Assembly: GCA_016182905.1 (NCBI GenBank)
Contig: JACPFR010000021.1
Span: 62,001-126,000 of the forward strand
DNA from: Elusimicrobiota bacterium
GTDB lineage: Bacteria; Elusimicrobiota; Elusimicrobia; UBA1565; UBA9628
DNA length: 64,000 bases
Reading direction: 5' to 3'
The notes below the pieces were generated by a model. That model did no database searches and was not told the DNA's origin. It saw only the letters and a list, made by a program, of their open reading frames with translations. Position 1 is the stretch's first letter, and each line of letters starts with the position of its first letter. Below are positions 1 to 9,304 of the stretch, one piece after another. A program made the translations under genes and the position numbers.

Positions 1-172
1 CGACCAGCGGCGCCAGCCCGGCCGCGAGCTCGACGCCCTGGGGGCGGACTCGGCTGACCGCCTCCTGAAGGACGATCCCCTGGATGCCCCGCCGCGCGGC
101 CAAGCTGACGACCAGGACGAAGACGGTCGCCAATGGCAGGAAAGCCACGGCGGCTTTCGCCCTCAGTCGCAC
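1..172 (-). CDS. N-terminus of a membrane-anchored protein (partial)
   Basis: Only the first 57 codons are in the window; the gene runs off the left edge. A GTG start at 172 is preceded by GGAG with a 6-nt spacer; the upstream ATG codons run into a stop, so GTG is the only workable start. The product opens with a few basic residues followed by a hydrophobic stretch (about residues 6-25, AVAFLPLATVFVLVVSLAA) and then a helical, charged segment. This is the usual look of a sensor, chemoreceptor or other signal-anchored protein, but there is too little sequence to name a family. It diverges from ssb. Confidence 0.6.
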   Translation of the reverse strand, partial: MRLRAKAAVAFLPLATVFVLVVSLAARRGIQGIVLQEAVSRVRPQGVELAAGLAPLV

Positions 173-233
173 ATTTTTCTCCGCATCCGCCTATGATAAC
201 ATTAGTGACACATCCCCTAAAAATCAGCCGCGG

Positions 234-263
234 TTAAAAAGAGGGCGCTCGCTCTGCTATCCT
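234..263 (+). promoter_or_regulatory. Possible promoter of ssb
   Basis: TTAAAA (234-239) and TATCCT (258-263) are 18 nt apart. A transcript would begin near 270 and carry a short leader with a GGAG ribosome-binding site ahead of the ssb ATG. The match is modest, and the AT-rich stretch around 190-240 offers other hexamers. Confidence 0.35.
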
Positions 264-301
264 ATCCCCGGCGGTTTAATCTCGGATCCACGGAGTCCTC
301 G

Positions 302-748
302 ATGGCGAACCTGAACAAAGTCATGCTGATCGGCCGTCTCACCCGCGACCCGGAGGTCAAGACCTTCAGCAACGGCGGCAAGGTCGCCAAGATCGGCTTC
401 GCGGTCAACAACAGGAAGAAGAACGCGTCGACCGGCGCGTGGGAAGACGTCCCCGTCTGGATCGACCTGAAGGTGTTCAACCGCGAGACCGGCCGCAAGA
501 TGGCCGACCTCGTCGAGTCGAACCTCAAGAAGGGCCAGCAGATCTTCGTCGAAGGCCACCTCGTCCTCGAGGAGTGGACCGGCAAGGAAGACGGCAAGAA
601 GGCCTCGAAGATGGTCGTCGTCGTCGACAACTTCGAGTTCCTCGACAAGAAGGAAGGCGGCTCCGGCGGCGGCATGGGCCGGCCCGCGGGCGGCGCCTCG
701 AAGTCCTCCGACGTCGGCGACGACTCGATCGAGGAAGTCCCGTTCTAG
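302..748 (+). CDS. ssb: Single-stranded DNA-binding protein
   Basis: 148 aa. The N-terminus (MANLNKVMLIGRLTRDPEVK) is the classical OB-fold opening of bacterial SSB, which coats single-stranded DNA in replication, repair and recombination. The OB domain covers about residues 1-108, followed by a Gly-rich flexible linker. The protein ends in DDSIEEVPF, the acidic tip that recruits partner proteins, in a VPF rather than IPF variant. The start has a GGAG ribosome-binding site 7 nt upstream. Length is slightly below the usual 160-180 aa because the linker is short. The gene stands alone between a divergent membrane protein and the large alpha-2-macroglobulin gene. Confidence 0.96.
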   Translation: MANLNKVMLIGRLTRDPEVKTFSNGGKVAKIGFAVNNRKKNASTGAWEDVPVWIDLKVFNRETGRKMADLVESNLKKGQQIFVEGHLVLEEWTGKEDGKKASKMVVVVDNFEFLDKKEGGSGGGMGRPAGGASKSSDVGDDSIEEVPF

Positions 749-764
749 CCGCAGCGTAAGTTCC

Positions 765-799
765 GGCGTCCCCCGGGAGTAATCCCGACGGGGGACGCC
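765..799 (+). promoter_or_regulatory. Strong hairpin ending 2 nt before the next ATG
   Basis: Perfect 11-bp arms GGCGTCCCCCG (765-775) and CGGGGGACGCC (789-799) enclose a 13-nt loop that can pair further (GGGA with TCCC). It lies between the ssb stop and the alpha-2-macroglobulin ATG at 802. The purine-rich GGGGGA (790-795), the only plausible ribosome-binding site for 802, lies inside the right arm. It could be an ssb terminator, although no T-tract follows, or a structure limiting translation of the downstream gene. Confidence 0.6.
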
Positions 800-801
800 A
801 A

Positions 802-3800
802 ATGGACACGACCGGAGCGCTGCGCCGCTGGTTTCAAGGACCGGGCGGCCAGCTCCGGTCGGCATCCGGGCTCCTCGCGCTGCTGCTGGTCCTCGTCGCG
901 GTCCACGAGTGGGCGTCCTCGCGCCCGAAGCCGCGCCTCCTGTCGTGGAGCGCGTCCGGCCCGGGGCCGACGCCGTTGACGGACGGGGCGCGCCCCGATC
1001 CGGTCCGAATCTCGTTCTCCGATTCCGCCGCGAAGCTCGAGGACATCGGCAAGTCCGTGACTCGCGGGATATCCATCGCGCCGCGCGCGCGCGGGACCTG
1101 GTCGTGGGCGAGCGACCGCGAGATGATCTTCACCCCGGACGAGGACTGGCCCGCGGGCCAGGGCTACGCGGTCCGCTTCGAGCAGGGGTTCTTCCCGGGG
1201 CACGTCCGCCTGGAAAGCCTGGAGGGACGCTTCGTCACGGCGCCGTTCGCCGCGACGCTCGCCTCCTCCGAGTTCCACGTGGACCCGCGGGATCCGGCGC
1301 TGAAGCGCGTCGCCGCGACCTTCCGCTTCAGCCATCCCGTCGACACGGACGCGTTCGAGAAGCGCCTGTCCATGGTCATGAGCGGCCAGAAGCAGGGCCT
1401 GTTCGACCGGGACCGAGTTCCTCATAAGTTCACCGTCGCCTACGACAAATTCCACGGCGAAGCCTACGTCGCCTCCGAGCCGCTGCCCATACCGATCGAG
1501 GCGGCGATGATGGAAGTCGCCGCCGCCGCCGGCGTAGGCCCGGTGCGCGGAGGCCCGAAGACCCCCGCCCCGCTCTCCGCCGCGGTCCGAGTGCCGAGCA
1601 TGTACGACTATTTCCGGATCGAGAGCGCCCGGGCCGAGCTCGTGCGCAACGACCGGCTCGAGCCCGAGCAGGTGCTCGTCGTCGAGGCCTCGGGCGGCGT
1701 GAGCGAGAAGGAATTCGCGGCCCGGATCAAGGCGTGGCTCCTTCCCGCCGACCGGCCCGCGGCGCCCGGACGCCCCGTCGAACGGAACCATCATTGGAGC
1801 GATCCGTCCGAGATCGGCCCGGAGACGCTCGCCCGCTCCACCGCCGCGGCTTTGACGCCGGTCGCCGCCGAGAGGGAATACCCGTCCGTCCACAGCTTCA
1901 AGCTCAGGGTTCCGCCGGGCGCCGCGGTGTACGTCAAGGCGCCGCGCGGCCTCGTCGCCTACGGGGGCTACGTGCAGGCGAAGGACTTCGACGCAGTCGT
2001 CCGCCTGCCGGGATTCCCGCGGGAGATCAAGATCCTCCACGAGGGCGCCCTGCTGCGGCTGTCGGGAGAGAAGAAGCTCTCCCTCTACTCCCTCGGCGAG
2101 CGCGCGGTACGCCTCGAGGCGGGCCGCGTGCGCTCGAGCCGGCTCAACGATCTCGCGAGCCAGACCGAAGGGGACTTCGCCAACCCCGCCTTTCGCGGCT
2201 GGTCGTTCGGGCAGGACAACATCACCGAGCGTTTCGAGGAGGTGCGGGAGTTCGGCCGCGTCGAGCCCGACCGGCTCCACTTCTTCGCGTTCGACTTCAC
2301 GCCCCATCTGCAATCTCCGGCCTCCGGCGCCCGCAACGGGCTCTTCTTCCTCCGCGCCGAGGGCTGGGACCCGAGGCTCAATCGCGCGACGGGCCCCGCC
2401 GACACGCGCTTCATCCTCGTCACCGACCTCGGCGTGCTCGTCAAGGAGAACGCCGACGCGACCCGGGACGTGTTCGTGCAGTCGCTGGCGACCGGCGAGC
2501 CGGCCCCCGGGGCGCGCGTCGAGGTCGTCGGGGTCAACGGCCTCCCGATCGCGAGCGCGGGGACCGACGGGGCGGGGCGCGCGCGCCTTCCCGACCTGTC
2601 CGGCTTCAACCGGGAGCGCAAGCCGGCGGCCTTCGTCGTGCGCGCCGGCGAGGACCTCTCCTTCCTCCCGTTCGACCGTCAGGATCGGCGGCTCGACGTC
2701 TCGCGCTTCGACGTCGGGGGCGACTCGACGAAGGGCCGGGAGCGGGAGCTGTCCGCCTACCTGTTCAGCGACCGCGGGCTGTACCGTCCGGGTGAGGCGT
2801 TCCACGCGGGGGTCATCGTGCGGCCGACCGTGTGGGGCCAGGATCTCGCCGGGATGCCGATCGAGATCTCCGTCCTGGACCCGCGGGGGCTCGAGGTGAA
2901 GAAGGTCAAGCTGTCCCTGTCCGCCGCGGGCTTCGAGACGGTCGATTATCAGACGCAGGAGAACGGGCTGACCGGGAGCTTCATGGTCTGCGTCTACATC
3001 GTCAAGGACGGACGCCGCGGCGCGCTGCTCGGCTCGACGACGGTGCGCGTCGAGGAGTTCCTGCCGGACCGGCTTCGGATCACGGCGCGTTTCTCCCAAG
3101 AGAGGACCGAAGGCTGGGTCTCGCCCAAGGACCTGCGGGCGGAGATCGGCCTGCACAACCTGTTCGGCACGCCCGCGGAGGGGCGGCGCGTCGCCGCCCG
3201 CATCCGCCTCTCCCCCGCGGCCCCGTCCTTCAAGGCGTTCGCGGACTACGCGTTCTTCGACCCCTCGGAGGCGAGGAAGAGCTTCACGGAGGGCCTCGAC
3301 GACGCGAAGACGGACGCCGAGGGCGCCGCGTCCTTCGACATGCCGCTCGAGCGCTTCGCCGAGGGCACCTACCGCCTCGAGCTGACGGCGGAGGGCTTCG
3401 AGGCCGAAGGCGGCCGCGGCGTCGCCGCGCAGGCGGCGGTGCTCGTGTCGCCCCGGCCCTACCTGATCGGTCTCAAGGCCGACGGCGACCTGCGCTATGT
3501 GCCGCGCGGGAGCACGCGCACGGTGACGGCGGCGGCCGTCGGCCCGGAAGGGCGGGCGGTCGCCGCGTCCTCCATCACGCTCCAGCTCATCGAGGAGCGC
3601 TGGGTATCCGCCCTCGTCAAGGGCGGCGACGGCCTCTACCGTTATCAATCGGTCAAGAAGGAGCTGTTCGTCTCGTCCCGGACCCTGCAGCTTCCGGCGG
3701 GCCCGCGCTCCCTGCGTCTCGACGCCTCGTCCCCGGGAGACTACGCCCTCGTGCTGCGCGACGCGGGCGGCTCCGAGCTCAATCGCCTGCGCTATTCGGT

Positions 3801-6438
3801 CGCCGGCCACGGCAACCTGTCGCGCAGCCTCGAGAAGAACGCCGAGCTGCAGCTGCGCCTGGAGAAGGCCGATTACGCGCCGGGCGAGCTCGTCGAGATG
3901 CAGATCAAGGCGCCTTACGCCGGAGCCGGCCTGATCTCCATCGAGCGCGACAAGGTGCACGCGCACAAGTGGTTCAGGGCCTCGGCCAGCGCCTCGACCC
4001 AGAGCATCCGGCTTCCCGACGGCGTCGAGGGCAACGCCTACATCGCGGTCACCTTCCTGCGCGCGCCGCATGAACGGGAGATCTTCATGAGCCCGCTCTC
4101 CCACGGCGTCGCCGCGTTCAGCGTGAGCCGCTCGCGCCGGGAGCTGCCGGTGACGCTCGCCGCTCCGGAGCATCTCAAGCCCGGGCGGAGGTGCTCGCTG
4201 CGCGTCAGCACGCCGCGCCGGTCGCGCGTCGCGGTGTTCGCCTCCGACGAGGGCATCCTGCAGGCCGCGGGCTGGAGGACGCCGGATCCGCTCGCGCATT
4301 TCCTGCGCAAGCGCGCCTTGGAGGTCCGGACCTATCAGCTGCTCGACCTTCTCCTCCCCGAATACCGCCTGTCCATGTCCGTGATGGCGCCGGGAGGAGA
4401 CAAGGACGGCTGGGACGCGGCCGGAAAGAACCTCAACCCGTTCAAGCGCCGCCGCGACAAGCCCGCGGTGTTCTGGTCGGGAATCGTCGAGACGGGCCCG
4501 GAAGGCACGGAGGTCTCCTTCCTCGTGCCCGACTCGTTCAACGGGACGCTGCGCGTCACCGCCGTCGCGGCCGAGCCGTCGTCGATCGGCGTCGCGCAGA
4601 AGAAGGTCCTCGTGCGCCAGGCGATCGTGCTCTCCCCCAACGCTCCCCTCTTCGTCGCCCCCGGCGACGAGTTCGAGGCGAGCGTGGCCGTCGCCAACGG
4701 CGTGAAGGGCTCGGGGCCGGGCGCCGTCGGCCGCGTCGCGCTGAAGACCTCCGGGCACCTCGAGGTCGTCGGAGAGAGCGTCAAGCTCGTGCCCGTCGCG
4801 GAGGACCGCGAGGCCGTCGCGGTGTTCCGCCTCCGCTCCCGTCCCGCGCTGGGCGCGGCGCGGCTGACCTTCGAGGCGGCCTTCTCGTCGGAGACGGCCC
4901 GGCGGGAGCTGTCGCTGAGCGTCCGCCCGTCGATGCCTTATCAGGTGACGGTGGTGACCGGGCACTTGAAGACGGGCCGCCGGGAGTCCCCCGTCCCGCG
5001 CAAGCTGTACCCTTCGTACCGCGCCCTCGAGACCTCGGTCTCCCCCGTTCCCCTCGTCCTCGCAAAGGGCCTGCTCCAGTATCTGCAGAACTACCCGTAC
5101 GGCTGCACCGAGCAGGTGCTCAGCCAGACGTTCCCCGCCTTGATCCTGCGCCGCCGCCCGGAGTTCGGCTACGCCCCGGAGACCGTCGAGACGAACCTCG
5201 CCCGGGCGGTCGACATCCTGCGTTCGCGCCAGAACGAGGACGGCGCGTTCGGCATGTGGGCGGCCAACTCGCATGTCTCGCCTTTCCAGGCGGTGTACGC
5301 GGCGCACTTCCTGACCGAGGTGAAGGAGAAGGGCTACGCCGCGCCGCCGGAGCTCCTGGAGCGCTCGCTCGTCTACCTGAACGCGGTCGCCGCGGGCGAC
5401 CCGGGGACCGACGCGCCGCAGCGGGTGCGCGCCTACGCGGCCTACGTGCTGACCCGCAACGGCCGCGTCACCACCCCGCTGATCGACGCCCTGCGCGCCC
5501 GGTTCGACAAGGACGGCGACCGGGCCTGGAGGAAGGACCTGACCGCGGCCTATCTCTCCTCGTCCTATGCGATGCTGCATCTCGACGGACCGGCCGAGAC
5601 CCTCATGAGCGGCGTGGCGACCGGCGAGCCGCGGACGCCGGATTGGGAGTGGTTCTACGACGACTCGATCCACGAGGCGCAGTACCTGTACCTTCTCGCC
5701 CGGCATTTCCCGGCGAGGCTGGCGAAGCTCGACGCGGACGCGGTGCTGCGCGTCGTCGCCCCTCTGCAGCGCGGAAGCTACAACTCGCTCTCGGCCGCGT
5801 ACTCGATCCTGGCCCTCGACGCGTACGCGGCGGCGGCCGGGGAACTCAAGCCCGGCGAGGCCCGCGTCGAGGAGGTCCTCGAGGCCGGCGGCCGGCGCGC
5901 GCTCGCGCTGCCTCCGGGGCTGTTCGCGAAAGCGGAGTTCACGCCGGCGGCGAAGGCGATCTCGGTGGAGAACCTCTCGCCGCGCCGCCTGTTCCATCAG
6001 ACGACGCAGTCGGGCTACGACCTCGCCGTCCCGGCGGAGCCCGTGCGCCGGAAGCTCGAGATCCTCCGCGAGATTCTTAATGACACGAATCACGTTGTGA
6101 CGACGGCCGAGCTCGGCCGCGACTACACGGTGCGCCTGCGCGTGCGCTCGCTCGACGGCGCCCGCGTCCCGAACCTCGCGGTGGTCGATCTCGTGCCCGG
6201 AGGCTTCGAGCCGTCGTGGAAGGAGCGGGCGGACGAGCCCCCGGGCGTCGAGTATCAGGACATCCGCGAGGACCGCGTGCTGTTCTTCGGCTCGGCGGGC
6301 TCGAGCGTCCTCGAGTTGTCCTACCGCGTCAAGGCCGCCGGCCGCGGGACCTTCGTCGTGCCTCCCCCGTTCGCCGAATCCATGTACGACCGCTCGGTGT
6401 CCGCCCTCGGCTCCGCCGGCTCCATCGAGGTCCGATGA
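802..6438 (+). CDS. Bacterial alpha-2-macroglobulin (protease trap)
   Basis: 1,878 aa. Bacterial alpha-2-macroglobulins are periplasmic protease traps: a bait region is cut, the molecule closes, and a reactive thioester can couple to the attacker. The thioester motif GCTEQ is intact, with Cys at about residue 1435 and Gln three residues later, followed by alpha/alpha-toroid sequence typical of the thioester domain. The N-terminus has a hydrophobic segment (about residues 20-38, LASGLLALLLVLVAV-like) without a lipobox Cys, so it is probably a signal anchor, unlike the lipoprotein form in E. coli. Macroglobulin-like beta domains fill the middle. The stop overlaps the ATG of pbpC (ATGA), the well-known pairing of this family with PBP1C, which fits a role in protecting the periplasm and cell wall. 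Confidence 0.93.
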   Translation: MDTTGALRRWFQGPGGQLRSASGLLALLLVLVAVHEWASSRPKPRLLSWSASGPGPTPLTDGARPDPVRISFSDSAAKLEDIGKSVTRGISIAPRARGTWSWASDREMIFTPDEDWPAGQGYAVRFEQGFFPGHVRLESLEGRFVTAPFAATLASSEFHVDPRDPALKRVAATFRFSHPVDTDAFEKRLSMVMSGQKQGLFDRDRVPHKFTVAYDKFHGEAYVASEPLPIPIEAAMMEVAAAAGVGPVRGGPKTPAPLSAAVRVPSMYDYFRIESARAELVRNDRLEPEQVLVVEASGGVSEKEFAARIKAWLLPADRPAAPGRPVERNHHWSDPSEIGPETLARSTAAALTPVAAEREYPSVHSFKLRVPPGAAVYVKAPRGLVAYGGYVQAKDFDAVVRLPGFPREIKILHEGALLRLSGEKKLSLYSLGERAVRLEAGRVRSSRLNDLASQTEGDFANPAFRGWSFGQDNITERFEEVREFGRVEPDRLHFFAFDFTPHLQSPASGARNGLFFLRAEGWDPRLNRATGPADTRFILVTDLGVLVKENADATRDVFVQSLATGEPAPGARVEVVGVNGLPIASAGTDGAGRARLPDLSGFNRERKPAAFVVRAGEDLSFLPFDRQDRRLDVSRFDVGGDSTKGRERELSAYLFSDRGLYRPGEAFHAGVIVRPTVWGQDLAGMPIEISVLDPRGLEVKKVKLSLSAAGFETVDYQTQENGLTGSFMVCVYIVKDGRRGALLGSTTVRVEEFLPDRLRITARFSQERTEGWVSPKDLRAEIGLHNLFGTPAEGRRVAARIRLSPAAPSFKAFADYAFFDPSEARKSFTEGLDDAKTDAEGAASFDMPLERFAEGTYRLELTAEGFEAEGGRGVAAQAAVLVSPRPYLIGLKADGDLRYVPRGSTRTVTAAAVGPEGRAVAASSITLQLIEERWVSALVKGGDGLYRYQSVKKELFVSSRTLQLPAGPRSLRLDASSPGDYALVLRDAGGSELNRLRYSVAGHGNLSRSLEKNAELQLRLEKADYAPGELVEMQIKAPYAGAGLISIERDKVHAHKWFRASASASTQSIRLPDGVEGNAYIAVTFLRAPHEREIFMSPLSHGVAAFSVSRSRRELPVTLAAPEHLKPGRRCSLRVSTPRRSRVAVFASDEGILQAAGWRTPDPLAHFLRKRALEVRTYQLLDLLLPEYRLSMSVMAPGGDKDGWDAAGKNLNPFKRRRDKPAVFWSGIVETGPEGTEVSFLVPDSFNGTLRVTAVAAEPSSIGVAQKKVLVRQAIVLSPNAPLFVAPGDEFEASVAVANGVKGSGPGAVGRVALKTSGHLEVVGESVKLVPVAEDREAVAVFRLRSRPALGAARLTFEAAFSSETARRELSLSVRPSMPYQVTVVTGHLKTGRRESPVPRKLYPSYRALETSVSPVPLVLAKGLLQYLQNYPYGCTEQVLSQTFPALILRRRPEFGYAPETVETNLARAVDILRSRQNEDGAFGMWAANSHVSPFQAVYAAHFLTEVKEKGYAAPPELLERSLVYLNAVAAGDPGTDAPQRVRAYAAYVLTRNGRVTTPLIDALRARFDKDGDRAWRKDLTAAYLSSSYAMLHLDGPAETLMSGVATGEPRTPDWEWFYDDSIHEAQYLYLLARHFPARLAKLDADAVLRVVAPLQRGSYNSLSAAYSILALDAYAAAAGELKPGEARVEEVLEAGGRRALALPPGLFAKAEFTPAAKAISVENLSPRRLFHQTTQSGYDLAVPAEPVRRKLEILREILNDTNHVVTTAELGRDYTVRLRVRSLDGARVPNLAVVDLVPGGFEPSWKERADEPPGVEYQDIREDRVLFFGSAGSSVLELSYRVKAAGRGTFVVPPPFAESMYDRSVSALGSAGSIEVR

Positions 6439-8750
6439 AACGGCGCCTGGCCGCGGGCCTCGTCCTCGCGCTGTCCGCGGCCGCGCTGAAGGCCGCGCTG
6501 CCGCGTCCCGCGCCGCTGCGCGAGGGCTTCGTCTTCTCGCGCGCGGTGTACGCGCGCGACGGCCGCCTGCTCCAGCTCACCTTGGCCGCGGACGGGCGCT
6601 ACCGTCTCTGGGTGCCGCTGCGCGAGATGTCCCCCGTCCTCGTCGAGGCGACCTTGCTCCACGAGGACCGGCGCTTCCGGTACCACCCGGGGGTGGACCC
6701 CGCGTCCCTTCTCCGCTCGGCGTGGACGACCTATGGGGCGAAGACGCGCCGCCGCGGAGCCTCGACGATCACCATGCAGCTGGCCCGCCTCAAGTACGGC
6801 ATCGACTCGAGCCGGCCCGCGGGGAAGGCGCTCCAGATCGCGCGCGCGCTGCAGCTCGAGCTGCTTCATCCGAAGGACCGCATACTCGAGGCCTACCTCA
6901 ACCTGGTCCCCTACGGAGGGAACATCGAGGGGGCGGGCGCGGCGAGCTTCGCCTATTTCGGCAAGGACGTGTCCCGCCTCGACCTGAGCGAGGCGATCAC
7001 GCTCGCCGTGATCCCCCAGAACCCGGTCCGCCGCACCATGACCCGGACGCAAAGAGCGGACCGGCGGACCCTGGAGGAGGCCCGCCGCCGCCTGTTCGCG
7101 CGCTGGCTCGCCCTGCATCCCGGAGACGCGCGCCGCGGCGCCGCGCTCGAGACGCCGTGGGAGGTGCGCGGGCCGCGGGACCTGCCGTTCGACGCGCCCC
7201 ATTTCGCGCGCCGCGTACTCTCCCGGACCCGCGAGGAGAGAATCGTGACGACGTTGGACCTCGACGCGCAGAAGCTCCTCGAGAGGCTCATCTCCGGCTA
7301 CGTCGAACGGCGCCGCGAGCACGGCATCCGCAACGCGGCGGCGCTGCTCGTCGACTTCACCTCGATGGAGGTCGTCGCCGCCGTCGGCTCGGCCGATCAC
7401 CGGGACGCCTCCATCTCGGGACAGGTCAGCGCGCTGACCGCGCGGCGCTCCCCGGGATCGGCGCTCAAGCCCTTCGCCTACGCGCTGGCCTTCGACCAAG
7501 GGCTCATCCACCCGCAAAGCCTGCTCAAGGACGCGCCCGCCGCCTTCGGCGCCTACGACCCCGAGAATTTCGACGGAGATTTCGCGGGCCCCCTGCCCGC
7601 GCGGGAAGCGCTGGTGAAGAGCCGGAACATCCCCGCGGTCGCCTTGGCGTCGAGGCTCGCCCCGCCCGGCCTGCACGGGTTCTTGAGAGCCGCGGGCGTC
7701 GATCTGCCCCGGCCGGCGGAGCATTACGGCCTGGGCCTCGTCCTCGGCACGGGCGAGACGAGCATGGAGGACCTCGCGCGTCTCTACGCGATGCTCGGCA
7801 ACGGCGGCGAGCTCAAGCCGCTGCGCCGCGCCGCCGCCGACCCGAAGCCGCCGGGCGCCCGGCTGCTGTCGCAGGACGCGGTATTCCTCACGATGGACGC
7901 CCTCCGGTCCAGCCCGCGGCCGCGCCAGGCGTTCCGCGAGGAGTGGCGCGCGGGCGTCCTGCCGGTCTACTGGAAAACCGGCACCTCCTGGGCCTTCCGG
8001 GACGCCTGGGCCGCCGGCGTCTTCGGCCGGTACGCGCTCGTCGTCTGGATCGGGGACTTCCGGGGCGAGAGCAACCCCGCCTTCGTCGGCGCGGAGGCCG
8101 CGGCGCCGCTGTTCTTCGACGTCTCCGACGCGCTGCAGGCGCGGGGCCCGATGCGCGACGAGTACGCCCTGAGCCGGAACGGCCTGACGGCCGTCTCCCT
8201 CGACGTCTGCGCCGTGTCCGGAGCGGCTCCCGGGCCGCATTGCCCGCGCCGGGCGAAGACCTGGTTCATCCCCGGCGTCTCCCCGATCGCGGCGTGCGAC
8301 GTCCACCGCGAGATCCTCGTCGACGAGCGCTCCGGGCGGCGGGCCTGCGGTCATGCCGGCGCCCGCGCGGAGGTGTTCGAATTCTGGCCGTCCGACCTGC
8401 TGCGCATCTTCCGGCAGGCGGGGGTCCCGCGCCGAACGCCCCCCGCCTACGACCCGGCCTGCGGCCTGACCGACCGTTCCGGGCGCGGCACGCCGCCGCG
8501 CATCACCTCGCCCTTGTCGGGCGTGACCTACCACGCGGCCGCCGCCGAGCCCGGACCGATCCCGCTGTCCGCCGTGGCCGACGCGGACGCGCGCGAGCTG
8601 TACTGGTTCGCCGACGGGGCGCTGGTGGGCCGCGCGATCGCCGGCAAGCCCTTGTTCTGGACGCCCCGTCCGGGACGCAGCACCGTGCGCGTCGTCGACG
8701 ATCAGGGGCGCGCGGACGCGCGGGAGGTGTCGGTCGCGTTCAGCGAGTAG
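6435..8750 (+). CDS. pbpC: Penicillin-binding protein 1C (glycosyltransferase/transpeptidase)
   Basis: 771 aa; polymerises lipid II and carries a transpeptidase domain at the outer face of the inner membrane. The ATG at 6435 overlaps the previous stop by 4 nt; an earlier in-frame start would lie inside the neighbour. Signal anchor at residues 4-20. The GT51 domain shows LLHEDRRF with catalytic Glu77, RRGASTITMQLAR, and YLNLVPYGGNIEG. The transpeptidase has SALK (Ser342, Lys345), SRN (396-398) and KTG (514-516), all intact. The C-terminal 90 residues (from ITSPLSGVTY) match the BiPBP_C domain specific to PBP1C. It is coupled to the alpha-2-macroglobulin gene. Confidence 0.95.
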   Translation: MKRRLAAGLVLALSAAALKAALPRPAPLREGFVFSRAVYARDGRLLQLTLAADGRYRLWVPLREMSPVLVEATLLHEDRRFRYHPGVDPASLLRSAWTTYGAKTRRRGASTITMQLARLKYGIDSSRPAGKALQIARALQLELLHPKDRILEAYLNLVPYGGNIEGAGAASFAYFGKDVSRLDLSEAITLAVIPQNPVRRTMTRTQRADRRTLEEARRRLFARWLALHPGDARRGAALETPWEVRGPRDLPFDAPHFARRVLSRTREERIVTTLDLDAQKLLERLISGYVERRREHGIRNAAALLVDFTSMEVVAAVGSADHRDASISGQVSALTARRSPGSALKPFAYALAFDQGLIHPQSLLKDAPAAFGAYDPENFDGDFAGPLPAREALVKSRNIPAVALASRLAPPGLHGFLRAAGVDLPRPAEHYGLGLVLGTGETSMEDLARLYAMLGNGGELKPLRRAAADPKPPGARLLSQDAVFLTMDALRSSPRPRQAFREEWRAGVLPVYWKTGTSWAFRDAWAAGVFGRYALVVWIGDFRGESNPAFVGAEAAAPLFFDVSDALQARGPMRDEYALSRNGLTAVSLDVCAVSGAAPGPHCPRRAKTWFIPGVSPIAACDVHREILVDERSGRRACGHAGARAEVFEFWPSDLLRIFRQAGVPRRTPPAYDPACGLTDRSGRGTPPRITSPLSGVTYHAAAAEPGPIPLSAVADADARELYWFADGALVGRAIAGKPLFWTPRPGRSTVRVVDDQGRADAREVSVAFSE

Positions 8751-8751
8751 G

Positions 8752-9183
8752 CTACGCGGGGACGGAGACGGGCGCCGTCCGGCGCGAGACGATGAGCATG
8801 TTGACGCGCACGGCGAAGCCCTCGTCCTGCTGGAGGACGCGGCGGAAGGCTTCTTGGGGTATCATCAGGATGACCGCGCCCTCGTCGGAGGCCTTGATCG
8901 TCGCGCCGGCCGTCCCCATCTCGACGACGGACATCTCGCCGAACACCTCGCCGGGGCCGAGCGCGGCGACGCGGACGAGGGCCTTCGTCGAGGCCTTCAC
9001 GCAGACGTCGGCCTGGCCGGAGACGACGACATGGAGCCCGTCGACGGTCGCGCCCTTGAAGAGGATGGTCTGCCCGGCCTTGAACGACAGCAGCTCCGAG
9101 GACTGGGCGAGCGCGGTCAGGTTCTCCTCGTTCACGCCGGCGAACAGCGGCACGTGGCCGCGAAGATACGTCAGGGCATCCAT
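8752..9183 (-). CDS. Cyclic-nucleotide-binding-fold protein, Arg-less
   Basis: 143 aa, one stand-alone cNMP-binding (CRP/PKA-type) domain with no DNA-binding or kinase domain attached. The fold is clear from LFAGVNEENLTALA, GQTILFKGATVDGLHVVVSG and GEVFGEMSVVE. The phosphate-binding cassette reads FGEMSVVEMGTAGAT: the Arg that holds the cyclic phosphate in CAP is replaced by Ala, so cAMP/cGMP binding is doubtful. A close paralogue lies at 10246-10665, on the other side of the kinase-like gene. The start is supported by a -10 hexamer TATGAT 6 nt upstream. The 3' end is 1 nt from the convergent pbpC stop. Function unknown; probably a ligand or protein-interaction module. Confidence 0.85.
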   Translation of the reverse strand: MDALTYLRGHVPLFAGVNEENLTALAQSSELLSFKAGQTILFKGATVDGLHVVVSGQADVCVKASTKALVRVAALGPGEVFGEMSVVEMGTAGATIKASDEGAVILMIPQEAFRRVLQQDEGFAVRVNMLIVSRRTAPVSVPA

Positions 9184-9189
9184 GGTCCT

Positions 9190-9218
9190 ATCATAGCCCG
9201 GGCCGCGCCGGCCGTACA
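9190..9218 (-). promoter_or_regulatory. Promoter of the first cNMP-fold gene (leaderless)
   Basis: On the minus strand TATGAT (9195-9190) lies exactly 6 nt before the ATG at 9183, which puts the transcription start on the start codon. A weak -35 (TGTACG, 9218-9213) sits 17 nt further upstream. No ribosome-binding site is present. Confidence 0.5.
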
Positions 9219-9268
9219 GGGTCCTATGACCCGCCTCGGCTAGGCCCCGCTCTTGGGGCTTTCAGCCC

Positions 9269-9297
9269 TTGCGCCGCGCCGCCGCTCCGGCTAATCT
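9269..9297 (+). promoter_or_regulatory. Promoter of the exported kinase-like gene
   Basis: TTGCGC (9269-9274) and TAATCT (9292-9297) are separated by 17 nt, and the ATG at 9305 follows after 7 nt. The predicted transcription start coincides with the start codon. Confidence 0.5.
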
Positions 9298-9304
9298 GGG
9301 AGCG

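Noticed and set aside
745-6093. A 1,782-codon open frame antisense to the alpha-2-macroglobulin gene, and similar very long antisense frames elsewhere
   Set aside because: High GC content suppresses stops in the other frames. The translations are Arg/Gly-rich without family motifs, while the plus-strand product has intact thioester and macroglobulin features.
6216-6434. An earlier in-frame start for pbpC
   Set aside because: The extra residues are Gly/Arg-rich and lie within the alpha-2-macroglobulin gene; ATG 6435 overlaps its stop and gives a proper signal anchor.
9241-9262. GCCCC-loop-GGGGC followed by TTT as a terminator
   Set aside because: Only 5 bp with a 6-nt loop, and neither strand has a gene ending there; both adjacent genes start in this gap.
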